DNA of 64,000 nt from CAZEVY01 sp964515555 (GCA_964515555.1 CAZEVY010000018.1:1-64000), one strand, 5' to 3'. Positions 17,519 through 29,097 are shown, counted from the stretch's first letter. The notes: a model not told the origin generated them from the letters alone. Made by a program: numbers and translations.

Positions 17519-18594
17519 TGCCGCCCCGCGATTTCCTCGAGCAGGTCGGCCGCCCGGCGCGCCGCCCCCGGACGGCCCAGCTTTCGCGCCGACGCGCCCA
17601 TCCGTTCCAGCCGCCCCGGCTCCGCCGCCAGCCCCGCGATCTCGCGATACAGCCGCTCGCCGGTCCATTCCCGGTCGGCGATCAACAGCGCGGCGCCGGC
17701 ATCGACCAGCGCCCTGGCGTTGTGAAGCTGGTGATCGTCGGCCGCGTACGGGAACGGGACCAGGATCGAGGGCTTGCCCGCCGCCGCCAGCTCCGCCACC
17801 GCGCCGCCTCCGGACCGCGAAATCACTACATCGGCCTCGGCAAACGCCGCCGGCATGTCGGCGATGAACGGAGTCACGCTTCCCTCCAGGCCCGTCGCCG
17901 CGAAATCCCGCGCGATCGCATCCGAGTCCGTCGCCCCCGCCTGGTGCAGGATGCGGACGCGCGGCCCATTCACGAACAACGGCCAGCTCGCGCGAGCGGC
18001 TTCGTTGAGCGTCCGCGACCCCTGGCTGCCGCCGGTGATCAGAATGGTCAAGGGTCCACCGGGCGCTCTCGCCGGCAGCCGGAAGAACTCCTCGCGCACC
18101 GGCGCGCCGGTCAGCTCGGCACGGCCCGGCGGGAAATACCGCATCGTTTCCTCGAAGCTCACCAGCGCGCGCTCGACAAAGCGCGCCATGGCCCGATTGG
18201 TAAAACCCGGAATCGCGTTCGGCTCCATGGCGACGCACGGCACACGCCGCAGCCACGCGGCCAGCACCACGGGGCCGGCGACGAATCCCCCGAGACTGAA
18301 CACCGCGCGCACCTTCCATCGGCCGAGCAGCAACATGCAGCGCGCCACACCCACCGGCAACTGCCAGAGGCTCCGCAGCCGCTTCCCGAGGCCGACCCGC
18401 TTGAGCGCCCCGATCTCGATCCACTCGATCTCGAAGCCTTCCTGGGGAACCAGCCGCGCCTCCACACCGTGCCGCGTGCCGATGAACACCACCCGATGGC
18501 CGCGCGCGCGCAGCGCCCTCGCCACCGCCAGCAGCGGCACGACGTGGCCGCCGGTCCCACCGCCGGCCATCACGAACGCGTGCGATTGCTTCAT
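17515..18594 (-). CDS. murG: N-acetylglucosaminyltransferase MurG
   Basis: Transfers GlcNAc to lipid I to make lipid II on the cytoplasmic face of the membrane. The GT28-type 359-residue protein has the N-terminal loop MAGGGTGGHVVPLLAVA (acceptor binding), a second glycine motif ITGGSQGSRTLNE, and the donor-site block VISRSGGGAVAELAAAGKPS, followed by PFPYAADDHQ. Its ATG overlaps the ftsW stop (ATGA). Position between ftsW and murC is standard for the cluster. Confidence 0.95.
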   Translation of the reverse strand: MKQSHAFVMAGGGTGGHVVPLLAVARALRARGHRVVFIGTRHGVEARLVPQEGFEIEWIEIGALKRVGLGKRLRSLWQLPVGVARCMLLLGRWKVRAVFSLGGFVAGPVVLAAWLRRVPCVAMEPNAIPGFTNRAMARFVERALVSFEETMRYFPPGRAELTGAPVREEFFRLPARAPGGPLTILITGGSQGSRTLNEAARASWPLFVNGPRVRILHQAGATDSDAIARDFAATGLEGSVTPFIADMPAAFAEADVVISRSGGGAVAELAAAGKPSILVPFPYAADDHQLHNARALVDAGAALLIADREWTGERLYREIAGLAAEPGRLERMGASARKLGRPGAARRAADLLEEIAGRH

Positions 18595-19730
18595 CCCGCA
18601 CGTTCACTCACACTCAGCAGAATTCCCAGCGAAATCGCCGTGGCCACCAGCGAGCTGCCGCCGAAGCTGATCATCGGAAGCGGAATCCCCTTGGTCGGCA
18701 TCATGTCCAGCACGACCGTCATGTTCATCAGCGCCTGGAACACCAGCGACGTCGTGATGCCGACAGCCAGGTGCTTGCCGAAGCCGTCCGGCGCGATCCA
18801 CCAGACCCGATACCCGCGATAGAGAATCACCAGGAAGGCGCCCAGCACGCCCAGGCAGCCGATCAACCCGAGCTCTTCGCCGACGATCGCGTATATGAAA
18901 TCGGTGTGGGCCTCGGGAAGGAACATCTGTTTCTGTTTGCCCTCCATCGGCCCCTCACCGAGCACGCCGCCCGACCCCACCGCGATCAGCGACTGATCGA
19001 TCTGATAACGGTCGCCGCGCTTCAAACCACCCTTGTTGGCGTATTTCCAAAGCCGCTTGTCCGGGTCGACTTGGATCAACCGCTTGTATTCCGGGTCGAC
19101 GTAGGTGAGGATGCGCGCCAGCCGGTAAGGCTTCGCCGCTACCGCCACCGTCATCGCCAACAGGCCCGCGGCGACGGCGACCAGCAGGTGCTTCCACTGC
19201 AACCCCGCGACCCAGAACATCGCGCCCGCGGTGGCCACCAGTACCGCCGCGGTGCCCAGGTCGGCGACGACGACGATGGCCGCCAGAAATGCCAGCGCCA
19301 GCCCCGCCGGCCACAGCGTGTGCTTGTGATTGATTGCCCCCTGGCGCTGCCGGATGAACCAGGCGAGGAAGACGATCAGCGCGGGCTTGGCGAGCTCGGA
19401 AGGTTGGAGGGTCGTCACGTAGAGCGGAATCCAGCGCTTGCGCGGGTCGACGATGAAGACCACAACCAGCAGCAGAATCACGACGCCCAGGCAGGCGAAC
19501 GCCAGAGTCGAGCTCTGCCAGCGGCGGTAGTCGCGGCGGCTGAGCCACATCAGGATCGCGATGGCGATCGCCGCCGCGATGCCCTGGCGGAGAATGAAGT
19601 GATAACTGTCCATGCCGTACTTCACTTCGGCGACGGACGCGGTGGAGCTATACACCATCAGCAGTCCGAAGGCCATCAGCAGAATGATGGCGGCGAACAG
19701 GACGTAATCAGTCTTTCCGCGAGCGGTCAT
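18591..19730 (-). CDS. ftsW: lipid II polymerase FtsW (SEDS family)
   Basis: SEDS-family peptidoglycan glycosyltransferase of the septum, partner of the FtsI-type PBP in this cluster. The 379-residue polytopic protein shows VYSSTASVAEVKYG after helix 1, then QPSELAKPALIVFLAWF, a large loop with VGSGGVLGEGPMEGKQKQ, then LPEAHTDFIYAIVGEELG and PTKGIPLPMISFGGSSL, all family hallmarks. The ATG at 19730 is chosen because it overlaps the murD stop (ATGA); the longer open frame runs inside murD. Confidence 0.94.
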   Translation of the reverse strand: MTARGKTDYVLFAAIILLMAFGLLMVYSSTASVAEVKYGMDSYHFILRQGIAAAIAIAILMWLSRRDYRRWQSSTLAFACLGVVILLLVVVFIVDPRKRWIPLYVTTLQPSELAKPALIVFLAWFIRQRQGAINHKHTLWPAGLALAFLAAIVVVADLGTAAVLVATAGAMFWVAGLQWKHLLVAVAAGLLAMTVAVAAKPYRLARILTYVDPEYKRLIQVDPDKRLWKYANKGGLKRGDRYQIDQSLIAVGSGGVLGEGPMEGKQKQMFLPEAHTDFIYAIVGEELGLIGCLGVLGAFLVILYRGYRVWWIAPDGFGKHLAVGITTSLVFQALMNMTVVLDMMPTKGIPLPMISFGGSSLVATAISLGILLSVSERAG

Positions 19731-21070
19731 CGCTCCTCCTCTCCGAGCCGTGCGACCAGTTGCTGGAACACGCGGCCGCGATGCTCGAAATTGTCGAACT
19801 GATCGAAGCTGGCACAGGCGGGTGCGAGGAGCACCGTGTCGCCGGCGGCGGCGTCGCGCGAGGCCACGGCGATGGCAGCGTCCAGGCGGCCGCACTCGAT
19901 CAGGCGCGTGGCTCCGCGCAACTGCGCCGCGATCTTCTCCGCGGCGGCGCCGATCAGCAACGCGGCGCGGGCTTTCTTCGAAAGCTGGTCGCGCAGGATC
20001 GTGTAGTCGCTGTCCTTGTCCTTGCCGCCCAGGATCACCCACAGCGGCCCGTCGAAGGACTCCAGCGCCTTGAGCGCCGCGTCCGGATTGGTCGCCTTGC
20101 TGTCGTTGACGTAGTCGACGCCGGAGACGCGCCGCACGGTCTGGAGCCGGTGCTCGACGCCAGGAAACGATCGCACGGCCCCGGCGATGGCGCGCATCTC
20201 CGCGCCCGCCAGCCGCGCCGCCGCCGCCGCCGCCATCACGTTCTCCAGGTTGTGGCGGCCGCGCAGCGGGACATCCGAGGCCCGCATCAGCTCGGTTTCG
20301 TCAAAGACAATGCGCCCGCCGTCGATCCACAGGCCGGGTGTGACGGCGCGCGTCAGGCTGAACCACACGACGCGCCCCGCGGTGCGCGCCGCGTAGCCGA
20401 CACAGGCCGGGTCGTCGGCGTTGAGGACCGCGTAGTCGCCGGGGCGCTGCGTGTCGAACAGCCGCGCCTTGGCCGCAACGTAGGCCTCCATGGTGTGGTG
20501 ACGGTCGAGGTGGTCCGGCGTCACGTTCAGCGCCACGCCGATGCGCGCGCGGAACGTCGAGATGGTTTCCAACTGGAAGCTCGACAGCTCCAGAACGTTC
20601 CACTGCCCCGCGCGCGACGCCGCGATCATCGCCGACGGCGGAACGCCGATGTTGCCGCCCACCTGCGCACCGACGCCCGCGTGCGCGAGGATGTGCCCGA
20701 CCAGCGCGGTCGTCGTCGTCTTGCCGTTGGCGCCGGTGACGCCGATGGTGTCGCCCTGGAGGAACCACGACGCCAGCTCCAGCTCGCCGATGACCGTGAC
20801 GCCCGCGGCACGAGCGGCATTGAGCTCCGCGAGATCGGCGGGCACGCCCGGAGAAATCACGACCAGGTCGTGCGACGGCAACGACGCCTCCGCCTGTGGC
20901 ACGAACGACACGTTGTGCGCCGCAAGCCACGCCCGGGCTTCCGGCATTCGATCGAGGAGCTTTGCGTCGGCCGCCGTCACGCGCGCTCCCTGGGCGAGCA
21001 ACAGCTCGAGCGCCGCCAGGCCCGAGCGGGCCAGTCCGACGACGAGAACGTTCTTTCCCTCAAGATCCAC
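19727..21070 (-). CDS. murD: UDP-N-acetylmuramoyl-L-alanine--D-glutamate ligase MurD
   Basis: Adds D-glutamate to UDP-MurNAc-L-Ala. The N-terminal domain begins GKNVLVVGLARSGLAALELL. The ATP loop is VTGANGKTTTTALVGHIL, followed by LELSSFQLETIS and NVTPDHLDRHHTMEAY. The C-terminal DSKATNPDAALKALES carries the conserved lysine/asparagine pair. Length 447 is normal for MurD. It sits 4 bp after mraY and overlaps ftsW. Confidence 0.95.
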   Translation of the reverse strand: MDLEGKNVLVVGLARSGLAALELLLAQGARVTAADAKLLDRMPEARAWLAAHNVSFVPQAEASLPSHDLVVISPGVPADLAELNAARAAGVTVIGELELASWFLQGDTIGVTGANGKTTTTALVGHILAHAGVGAQVGGNIGVPPSAMIAASRAGQWNVLELSSFQLETISTFRARIGVALNVTPDHLDRHHTMEAYVAAKARLFDTQRPGDYAVLNADDPACVGYAARTAGRVVWFSLTRAVTPGLWIDGGRIVFDETELMRASDVPLRGRHNLENVMAAAAAARLAGAEMRAIAGAVRSFPGVEHRLQTVRRVSGVDYVNDSKATNPDAALKALESFDGPLWVILGGKDKDSDYTILRDQLSKKARAALLIGAAAEKIAAQLRGATRLIECGRLDAAIAVASRDAAAGDTVLLAPACASFDQFDNFEHRGRVFQQLVARLGEEER

Positions 21071-21074
21071 ACGT

Positions 21075-22208
21075 CTACCTCAGCTTCAGCGTCGCCAGCG
21101 CGAACAGCGCCATCACCAGACCGGTTATCCAGAAGCGCGCGATAATCTTCGACTCCGGCCATCCCATGGCCTCGAAGTGATGATGGATCGGCGCCATCTT
21201 GAAAATGCGCTTGCCGCGCATCTTGAAGCTGCCCACCTGAAGAATCACCGAAAGGCACTCGATCACGTACACGCCGCCGATGAACAGCAGCAGTATTTCC
21301 TGCTTGATCAGCACCGCGACTGTTCCCATCGCTCCGCCCAGGCCGAGCGCTCCGACGTCGCCCATGATCACCTCGGCGGGGTGCGCGTTGTACCAGCGGA
21401 CGCCGAGGGCGGCGCCCGTCATGGCGCCGCAGAAAAGGGTCAGCTCGGTGGCGCCGGAGAGCCGCGCCAGCCCGAGGTATTCGGCGAACTCGCGATGACC
21501 GCTGGTATAGGTCAGAATCGTCATCGCGCCCGAGGCGATGATCATCAGCCCGATCGCGAGGCCGTCCAATCCGTCGGTGAGGTTGACCGCGTTGGCCGAA
21601 CCCACCAGCACCAGCCACAGGAACGCAAAGAAGAACACGAACGCCAGCGGGTACGTGTAGGGGTTCCCGAGAAACCCGTCGATCAACAGGTCGGGCCGGA
21701 ATTGTTTGAAGAACGGAACGTTCATGGCGGTGTCGTAGCCGCCGCGCGCGTGCAGCGCCAGCAGCAGCAGTCCGATGAACAGCGCGGCCGCCGCCTGGAG
21801 CGCGATCTTCGCGCGGCCCGTGAGTCCGAGGTTCCGCCGCTGCTTCAGCTTCGTGTAGTCGTCCCAGGCGCCGATGGCGCCGAACGCGAGCAGCCCCGCC
21901 ATCGCGACCCATACGTAGGGATTGCGCAGGTTGGCGAACAGCAGCGTCGGCACAACGATGGCGACCACGATCAGCAGCCCGCCCATGGTCGGCGTGCCCG
22001 CCTTTTTCTGATGCGACTTCGGCCCCTCCTCGCGGATGTACTGGCCGACGCGCAGCTCCGTCAGCCGCCGGATGAACCACGGCCCCAGGGCGATCGAGAG
22101 CGCCAGCGCCGTCAGACTCGCGAGCGCGGTGCGGAAGGTCACGTAACCGAACAGTCGGAACGTACCCACGGCGGGGAAAAGGGTTTCGAAGAGCAGCCAG
22201 TAGAGCAT
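21075..22208 (-). CDS. mraY: phospho-MurNAc-pentapeptide transferase MraY
   Basis: Integral membrane enzyme making lipid I from UDP-MurNAc-pentapeptide and undecaprenyl phosphate. The 377-residue protein has the family loop SHQKKAGTPTMGGLLI near residue 65, the first catalytic-site region GAWDDYTKLKQRRNLGLTGRAK, here split by the membrane boundary, and SANAVNLTDGLDGLAIG with the catalytic aspartates. The histidine-rich loop MAPIHHHFEAMGWPESKI near the C-terminus is also present. About ten transmembrane helices are evident. It is 7 bp after murF and 4 bp before murD. Confidence 0.96.
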   Translation of the reverse strand: MLYWLLFETLFPAVGTFRLFGYVTFRTALASLTALALSIALGPWFIRRLTELRVGQYIREEGPKSHQKKAGTPTMGGLLIVVAIVVPTLLFANLRNPYVWVAMAGLLAFGAIGAWDDYTKLKQRRNLGLTGRAKIALQAAAALFIGLLLLALHARGGYDTAMNVPFFKQFRPDLLIDGFLGNPYTYPLAFVFFFAFLWLVLVGSANAVNLTDGLDGLAIGLMIIASGAMTILTYTSGHREFAEYLGLARLSGATELTLFCGAMTGAALGVRWYNAHPAEVIMGDVGALGLGGAMGTVAVLIKQEILLLFIGGVYVIECLSVILQVGSFKMRGKRIFKMAPIHHHFEAMGWPESKIIARFWITGLVMALFALATLKLR

Positions 22209-22215
22209 GGCGTCG

Positions 22216-23555
22216 TCAGCCGCGTTCGAGAAACCGCTGGAGCGCGCGCTCCACGCGGGTCCCGCGGGACCCCTTGAAGAGAATCACGTCGCCCGGCTGG
22301 GCGACTTTGCCGATGAGATCTCCGGCCTGCTCCGGCTCCTCGAAAAAGTACGCGGCGTCTCCCGGAAATCCACACCTTCTTGCCGTGTCCACGATGTGGC
22401 GGGCGGCGCCGCGTATCCCGACGAGCACTGACAGATCGCAGGAGGCGGCGTAACGGCCGGTCTCCCGGTGCAGGTCCTCAGCCCATCGGCCGAGCTCGAG
22501 CATTTCCCCCAGCACGGCGATTCGCCGCGTTGCGGGCGCGTCCCGGAGCGCTTCCAGCATGGAGCGCATGGCCTCGGGATTCGCGTTGTAGCAATCGTTC
22601 CAAATCGTGATGCCGCCGGTTTCGATGCGCCGTCCGCGCATGCCTTCGACGGAGAAACTCGCGACCGCGCCGCGCAGATCGCCGGCGTCGATCCCAAACA
22701 GGCGCGCCACGGCGATGGCGGCGAGAAGATTGGAGATTCCGTGGCGTCCCAGGAGCGATGTTTCGAAGTCCGCGCCGCCGCAGCGGAAGCGCGCGCCATC
22801 GGGAAGCAGCTCGACGCGGTCGGCGCGCACGGCTGCGCTTTCCGAAAAGCCGAAAGTGACGACACGTCCGGAGAAGCCGTTCGCGAACGCCGCCACGCGC
22901 GCGTCGTCGGCGTTCAGCACGGCGGCGCCTTCCGGCGGCAGCGACTCGATCAGTTCCCGTTTCGCGAGCGCGACCTGATCCACGGAATCGAAAAACTCCA
23001 GGTGCGCGCGGCCGACGTTGGTCACCACGCCGATCGTGGGCGCGGCGATGGACGCCAGCGCGCGGATCTCGCCCGCGTGATTCATCCCCATCTCGAGCGC
23101 CGCCGCGCGCGCGTTGTCGTCCAGGCGCAGGATCGAGACCGGAAGTCCGACATGGTTGTTCAGATTCCCCTCGGTCTTTCCCACCGTCATGCGCGCGCCC
23201 AGCAGGTGCGCGATGGCGTCCTTGGTCGTGGTCTTGCCGGCGCTGCCGGTGACGCCGATCACCGCGCCGTTCCACTCGCGGCGCGCCCAGGCGGCCAGCT
23301 TCTGAAGGGCCGCCAGGGTGTCCTCGACGATCAGCAGGGGGCCGGCGGCGTTCATCGCGCGGTCGACGACGGCGGCAGAGGCCCCGCGCGCGAAGGCCGC
23401 GGACACGAAGTCGTGGCCGTCGTGGCTGGTTCCCCGCAGGGCGAAGAACAGGTCGCCTTGTGCGACAGTGCGTGAGTCGATGCTGTAGCCGGAGACGGTG
23501 AGGTCGCCCGCGGGCCTGGCGCCCATGGCTTCGGCGATTCGTGGAAGGGCCAGCA

Positions 23556-23559
<4 letters not shown>
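22216..23559 (-). CDS. murF: UDP-MurNAc-tripeptide--D-Ala-D-Ala ligase MurF
   Basis: Adds the D-Ala-D-Ala dipeptide, completing the UDP-MurNAc-pentapeptide. The N-domain holds YSIDSRTVAQGDLFFALRG. The ATP loop is VTGSAGKTTTKDAIAHLL, followed by EMGMNHAGEIRALASI and the C-domain NDCYNANPEAMRSMLEAL, which is diagnostic for MurF. Length 447 is usual. The ATG at 23559 overlaps the murE stop (ATGA) and follows an AAGGAAGG ribosome site. The longer open frame is inside murE. Confidence 0.95.
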
Positions 23560-25037
<1,478 letters not shown>

Positions 25038-25071
25038 CGCACGCCCTGGCCGCGTCCGGACGCGATCCCAC

Positions 25072-27087
25072 TCATCGAGCGAACTGAATCCGAATCCGCT
25101 CGCCCACCGGCAGCACCGCACCCGCTGCCGGGAATTGATTGCGCGCCACACCGTTGCCCAGCACCTCGACTTGCATGCCGAGTTCCATGGATTCCGCCAG
25201 CACCGTGCGCATGCTCTTGCCGCGAAAATCCGGCACCCGGGGACCGATTACCTCGTACAATCCCGGCGCCGGCGCCACACTCGCGGCGGTCTCCACCGAA
25301 GGCAACGGAACCGGCAGTGGACTCCCGGGGATTGCCAGGTCCGAGACGTCGCCCGCGGAAACCGGACCCTGGGGCGCCGCGTCCGGCAAGTCGCGCCGGA
25401 CTCCCATCAACCGAAGCGCCGCCGACGCGACGTCGTGGAACAGCGGCGCCGCCACGACACCGCCGAATTCCTTCGCCCCTTGCAGGTTCACCACGACCAC
25501 CACGGACGGCTGGTTCACCGGAGCGAATCCCGCGAACGAGGCGTTGTACTGGTGCGTGTAGCGTCGCGCGACGGGGTCGTAGATCTGAGCCGAGCCCGTT
25601 TTGCCGGCGGCGCTGTAACCGGCAAGGCGCGCGCGCTGTCCGGTCCCGTGCAGGACCACGCCCTCCATCAGGCGGGCCATGGTGATGGCCGTCTCCGGCC
25701 GCAGGATCCGGCGCGGCGCCTCGGCCGGCAAAATCTCGGCGGCGCCCGAGGGCCATTGCTTCGACTCGATCAGCCGCGGCTTCACCAGCAAACCTCCGCT
25801 GGCGATGGCCGAGACCGCCTGAGCGATCTGGACGCTGGTGGTCGAGATCTCGTGCCCCATGCTGACGTAGGCGATCGACGCGCCCTTCCATTTCTCGCGC
25901 ACGACGCCGGATTCCTCGCCCGCCAGCGGCAGCCCGGTCGGGCGGCCGAAGCCGAACATCCGGACGTAGCGCTGGAAGTTCTTCTCGCCGACGCGCAGGC
26001 CGACGTTGATCGCGCCGATGTTGCTCGACTTCGCCAGCACGTGCGCCATGGAGAGCGCACCGTAGGAATGCGTGTCGCGGATGGTCTGGCCGAACAGCTG
26101 AATCGATCCGTTGCCGCAGGGGATGATGGTCTCCGGCTTCAGCGGCGTCGTTTCGAGGGCCGCCGCCACGGTGACGACCTTGAACACCGAGCCCGGCTCG
26201 AATGGGGCCATCACCGCGCGATTCATGCGCGCATCCAGATCGCCGGCGCGCAGGCGCTCGTTGGGGTCGAACGTCGGCCAGTTGGCAAGCGCCAGGATGG
26301 CGCCGCTGTGTGGATCCATCGCCAGAATCGAGCCGGTGGAGAAATGTCCCTGTTCGGCGGCGGCGCGCAGCGTGCGCTCGGCGACGTGCTGGATGCGCTC
26401 GTCGACGGTCAGGCGGAAGGTGACGCCGGGGACGGCGGGTTCGGCGACGTCGGAGTCGATGTTGCGCCGCAGCGAGTCGCGCACGACGCGCAGCCGGCCG
26501 GGCCGGCCCCGCAGCTCGGTCTCCAGCGTCTGCTCCAGTCCGGCGGTGCCGACCTCCTGATCGCCGCTGGCCTTGTGCTGGCCCATCGATCCCAGCAGGT
26601 GCGCCGCAAGCGGTCCCTTGGGATAGACGCGCAGGCTCTCGCGCCGCAGCTCGATCCCGCGCAGCCGGAAGCGCCGCACACTGGCAGCCTGTTCCGGCGA
26701 TACCTTGCGCTTGATCCAGAGAAACGAGCTCCGGTTCTCGCGGGCTTCGACGATGCGCTCCCGGACGGCGGCGTGGTCGAGACCGAGGACGGGCGCCAGC
26801 AGGCCGGCGGCGATCTCGGGGTCGGCCACCTGGCGTGGATTCACCAGGACCGACTCGGCGGGGATACTGAGAGCGAGCGGCTCACCGTTGCGATCCACCA
26901 GCGCGCCACGCACCGGCTGAATCTTCAGAAGGTCGCGATGCTGCCTGCGGGCCATCCGCGACCACTCGGCGTGCTGGAGGATTTGCAACTGGACGAGCCG
27001 GCCGGCGATCAGGAGCGCCCACACAAAGCCGATGCGGGCGAGCCACTTCAGGCGGGCGGCGCTGCCAGGACCTTCGACACGAATCAT
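25072..27087 (-). CDS. ftsI: septal class B penicillin-binding protein (FtsI type) with PASTA domain
   Basis: Transpeptidase that cross-links septal peptidoglycan with FtsW. The 671-residue protein has one N-terminal transmembrane helix (WLARIGFVWALLIAGRLVQL), a dimerisation domain to about residue 210, and a transpeptidase domain with SVFK at 300-303, SSN at 354-356 and KTG at 496-498. A single PASTA domain closes the protein (about 610-671, starting VIGPRVPDFRGKSM). The PASTA domain is typical of Gram-positive and some deep-branching division PBPs and may bind cell wall or other divisome parts. It lies between ftsL and murE. Confidence 0.93.
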   Translation of the reverse strand: MIRVEGPGSAARLKWLARIGFVWALLIAGRLVQLQILQHAEWSRMARRQHRDLLKIQPVRGALVDRNGEPLALSIPAESVLVNPRQVADPEIAAGLLAPVLGLDHAAVRERIVEARENRSSFLWIKRKVSPEQAASVRRFRLRGIELRRESLRVYPKGPLAAHLLGSMGQHKASGDQEVGTAGLEQTLETELRGRPGRLRVVRDSLRRNIDSDVAEPAVPGVTFRLTVDERIQHVAERTLRAAAEQGHFSTGSILAMDPHSGAILALANWPTFDPNERLRAGDLDARMNRAVMAPFEPGSVFKVVTVAAALETTPLKPETIIPCGNGSIQLFGQTIRDTHSYGALSMAHVLAKSSNIGAINVGLRVGEKNFQRYVRMFGFGRPTGLPLAGEESGVVREKWKGASIAYVSMGHEISTTSVQIAQAVSAIASGGLLVKPRLIESKQWPSGAAEILPAEAPRRILRPETAITMARLMEGVVLHGTGQRARLAGYSAAGKTGSAQIYDPVARRYTHQYNASFAGFAPVNQPSVVVVVNLQGAKEFGGVVAAPLFHDVASAALRLMGVRRDLPDAAPQGPVSAGDVSDLAIPGSPLPVPLPSVETAASVAPAPGLYEVIGPRVPDFRGKSMRTVLAESMELGMQVEVLGNGVARNQFPAAGAVLPVGERIRIQFAR

Positions 27088-27175
27088 GACCCCACTCCGA
27101 ATCGGATCGGATCGCCAACCGCTCCTTCCGGTGGCGGCTCAGCCGGGCTGGCCGCAAGGAGCGGTCCGCGGCGAT

Positions 27176-27694
27176 CTATCGCCCCTCAACGCGCATCGCC
27201 ACCGACTCGTCGGCCTGCGGCGGGAGCTGGATGACTCTCTCGGGGGCCGGGTCGACGAACTGCTGGATGCGCGCCAGCTCCTCGAGCCGCGCCGGACTGA
27301 GCAGACGGGCTTCTTCGGCCTCCAGCACCTGGCGCTCGCTGTTCAACTGCTCGCGCTCGCGCGCCATGGCGTCGATCTGGTAGCCGGCCAGCCGCCCATG
27401 CACTTTCGGCAGCATCGCGCCAGCCAGCAGAAAAAGGACCAGGCAGGCGATGGAGACCATCCTCCAGCAGGCCTGCCTGGCCTGAGGGTCGCTCTGACGC
27501 AACACCCGCGAGTTATCGATCCTCTTGACCCAGAAGTAAACGTCCTCGTTCGGGTACGGCCGAACGCGGTAGGGATTGGCGCCGAGATCGCCCGATCCCG
27601 GGATGGCGGCGTGCACGCGGACGCCGCCGGGCGCCTCCTGAGGACGCGCGCCCGGAGTGAGAATCCGGTCAAACCAGGTAGCCAGGGTAGCCAT
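27176..27694 (-). CDS. ftsL: FtsL-like divisome protein
   Basis: Small bitopic protein in the ftsL position, between rsmH and ftsI. It has a cytoplasmic N-terminus of about 75 residues, longer than usual, a transmembrane segment (MVSIACLVLFLLAGAML), then a short periplasmic coiled coil (ERLQxLxxE-like pattern in AREREQLNSERQVLEAEEA) and an LSPARLEELARIQ segment. Sequence conservation in FtsL is low, so the name rests on topology and position. FtsL normally acts with FtsB and FtsQ; no ftsB is visible here. Confidence 0.75.
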   Translation of the reverse strand: MATLATWFDRILTPGARPQEAPGGVRVHAAIPGSGDLGANPYRVRPYPNEDVYFWVKRIDNSRVLRQSDPQARQACWRMVSIACLVLFLLAGAMLPKVHGRLAGYQIDAMAREREQLNSERQVLEAEEARLLSPARLEELARIQQFVDPAPERVIQLPPQADESVAMRVEGR

Positions 27695-27700
27695 GTGCCG

Positions 27701-28600
27701 TTACACTTTCTTCTCAGGCGCCGGGCCATCGCCGGGAGCGGCGATCAGCTCGTACGCCCTGAGTTTGGCGCTTCGCGACGGAGGATTTTTCCGAATCTCC
27801 TCCTCGCTCGGCGTCACCACGCGCTTATTCAACAGCCGCACCCGGCCATCCCGGGCCAGTTGCTGAAAACTGCGCTTGACTCTGCGATCCTCCAGGGACA
27901 TGAAGGACAAAACCACGAATCGTCCACCGGGATTCAGCATCCCGGGCGCCGCTTCGAGCAGCGCATCCAGCTCGTCCAGTTCCTCGTTGACGGCCAGCCG
28001 AAGGGCGAGAAATACGCGCGTGGCCGGATGCAGCCTTCCCGTTCGGGGCAGGGCCGATTCGACCGCACGCGCGAGATCGCGCGTGGACCGGATCGGCCTC
28101 GCCCGAACGATTGCTCTGGCTGCTCTCCTTGCCTGCCTTTCTTCGCCGAGTTGATAAATCATGTCGGCGAGCTTCGACTCGGTCATCGTATTGACCAACT
28201 CGGCCGCCGTCGGCCCGCGACTGCGATCTTGCCGGCAGTCGAGGTCTCCGTCGGCCAGGAACGAGAATCCTCTTTCCGGCGTCGTCAGCTGATAGCGGCT
28301 GGCGCCCAGATCGGCGAGCAGGCCGTCCAGCTTCGCGATGCCCAGGCGCTCCAGCGCCCGCGGCAGCTCCGAGAATCGTCCGTGGACGAAAGTGATGCGA
28401 TCGGCAAACTCCGCCGCATTGCGGCGCGCGATCTCGAGACTCTCCGCGTCGCGGTCGTTGGCGATCACCCGTCCGGTGGTCAGCAGCCGCGCCACAGCGA
28501 TTGTGTGATTGGCAAGGCCGGCGGTTGCGTCGGCGTAGACGCCGTCCGGCCGCACGCCCAGGGCGGCGACCGATTCGCCGAGCATCGCGGGAAAGTGCAT
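27701..28600 (-). CDS. rsmH: 16S rRNA (cytosine-1402-N4) methyltransferase RsmH (MraW)
   Basis: SAM-dependent methyltransferase modifying C1402 of 16S rRNA. The 299-residue protein shows VYADATAGLANHTIAVARLL, a divergent SAM-binding loop where the family usually has DCTxGxGGHS, then DGLLADLGASRYQL and RGFSFLADGDLDCRQD, LDELDALLEAAPGMLNPGGRFVVLSF, and the C-terminal NKRVVTPSEEEIRKNPPSRSAKLRA split by the stop context. The rearranged SAM loop (AGLANHT) is unusual but the rest fits well. It sits 9 bp after mraZ. Confidence 0.9.
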   Translation of the reverse strand: MHFPAMLGESVAALGVRPDGVYADATAGLANHTIAVARLLTTGRVIANDRDAESLEIARRNAAEFADRITFVHGRFSELPRALERLGIAKLDGLLADLGASRYQLTTPERGFSFLADGDLDCRQDRSRGPTAAELVNTMTESKLADMIYQLGEERQARRAARAIVRARPIRSTRDLARAVESALPRTGRLHPATRVFLALRLAVNEELDELDALLEAAPGMLNPGGRFVVLSFMSLEDRRVKRSFQQLARDGRVRLLNKRVVTPSEEEIRKNPPSRSAKLRAYELIAAPGDGPAPEKKV

Positions 28601-28609
28601 GGCGCTCCG

Positions 28610-29092
28610 TCACAACAGCCCTCTCTTCGAGAGCAGGTCCACTTTCCCTTCCAGGCCGTTCAGCGCCCGCGCCAGCCGCTGCTCGTAGAGTTCCTTGTTG
28701 TAGACCGTGAATCCGCCGCGATAATGCACCAGCCAGACCGGCTGGTTCTCCATTCCGAGCCGGCGGCGCAGCTCGGTGGGAAACAGGATTCGACCCTGCG
28801 CGTCCAGGTCCGCGTCGGCGCCGAACTCCTGCGCTATAAAGCTAACGTCTTCAGCGTCTTGCGGGCTATCGTGGAAGTTTTCGAAGAAATTTTCGTTGAC
28901 TAGCCATCGAGACAACGGATATACTCTCGCTGTCTTCATGTTGAAGGTCGTAATGAACACGCGCGTGTCACCGAGCTCCTTTAAGAAGTCCTGGATCGCG
29001 CTGGGCAACTTCAACCGGCCTTTCTCATCGAGGCGGGCCTGGAATGTTCCACGTGGCGGCTCGGGCGTCTTCTTTTGGGTATTTTGGTCCAC
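28610..29092 (-). CDS. mraZ: transcriptional regulator MraZ
   Basis: AbrB-like double SpoVT/MraZ-domain protein, the usual first gene and repressor of the dcw cluster. The first domain begins RGTFQARLDEKGRLKLPSAI; the second contains LDAQGRILFPTELRRRLGM. The 160 residues include a 13-residue N-terminal extension. The start is GTG at 29092 with GAGG five bases upstream; no ATG lies nearer the conserved domain. GTGG boxes in 10-bp phase occur upstream, as expected for its own operator. Confidence 0.92.
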   Translation of the reverse strand: MDQNTQKKTPEPPRGTFQARLDEKGRLKLPSAIQDFLKELGDTRVFITTFNMKTARVYPLSRWLVNENFFENFHDSPQDAEDVSFIAQEFGADADLDAQGRILFPTELRRRLGMENQPVWLVHYRGGFTVYNKELYEQRLARALNGLEGKVDLLSKRGLL

Positions 29093-29097
29093 TTCGC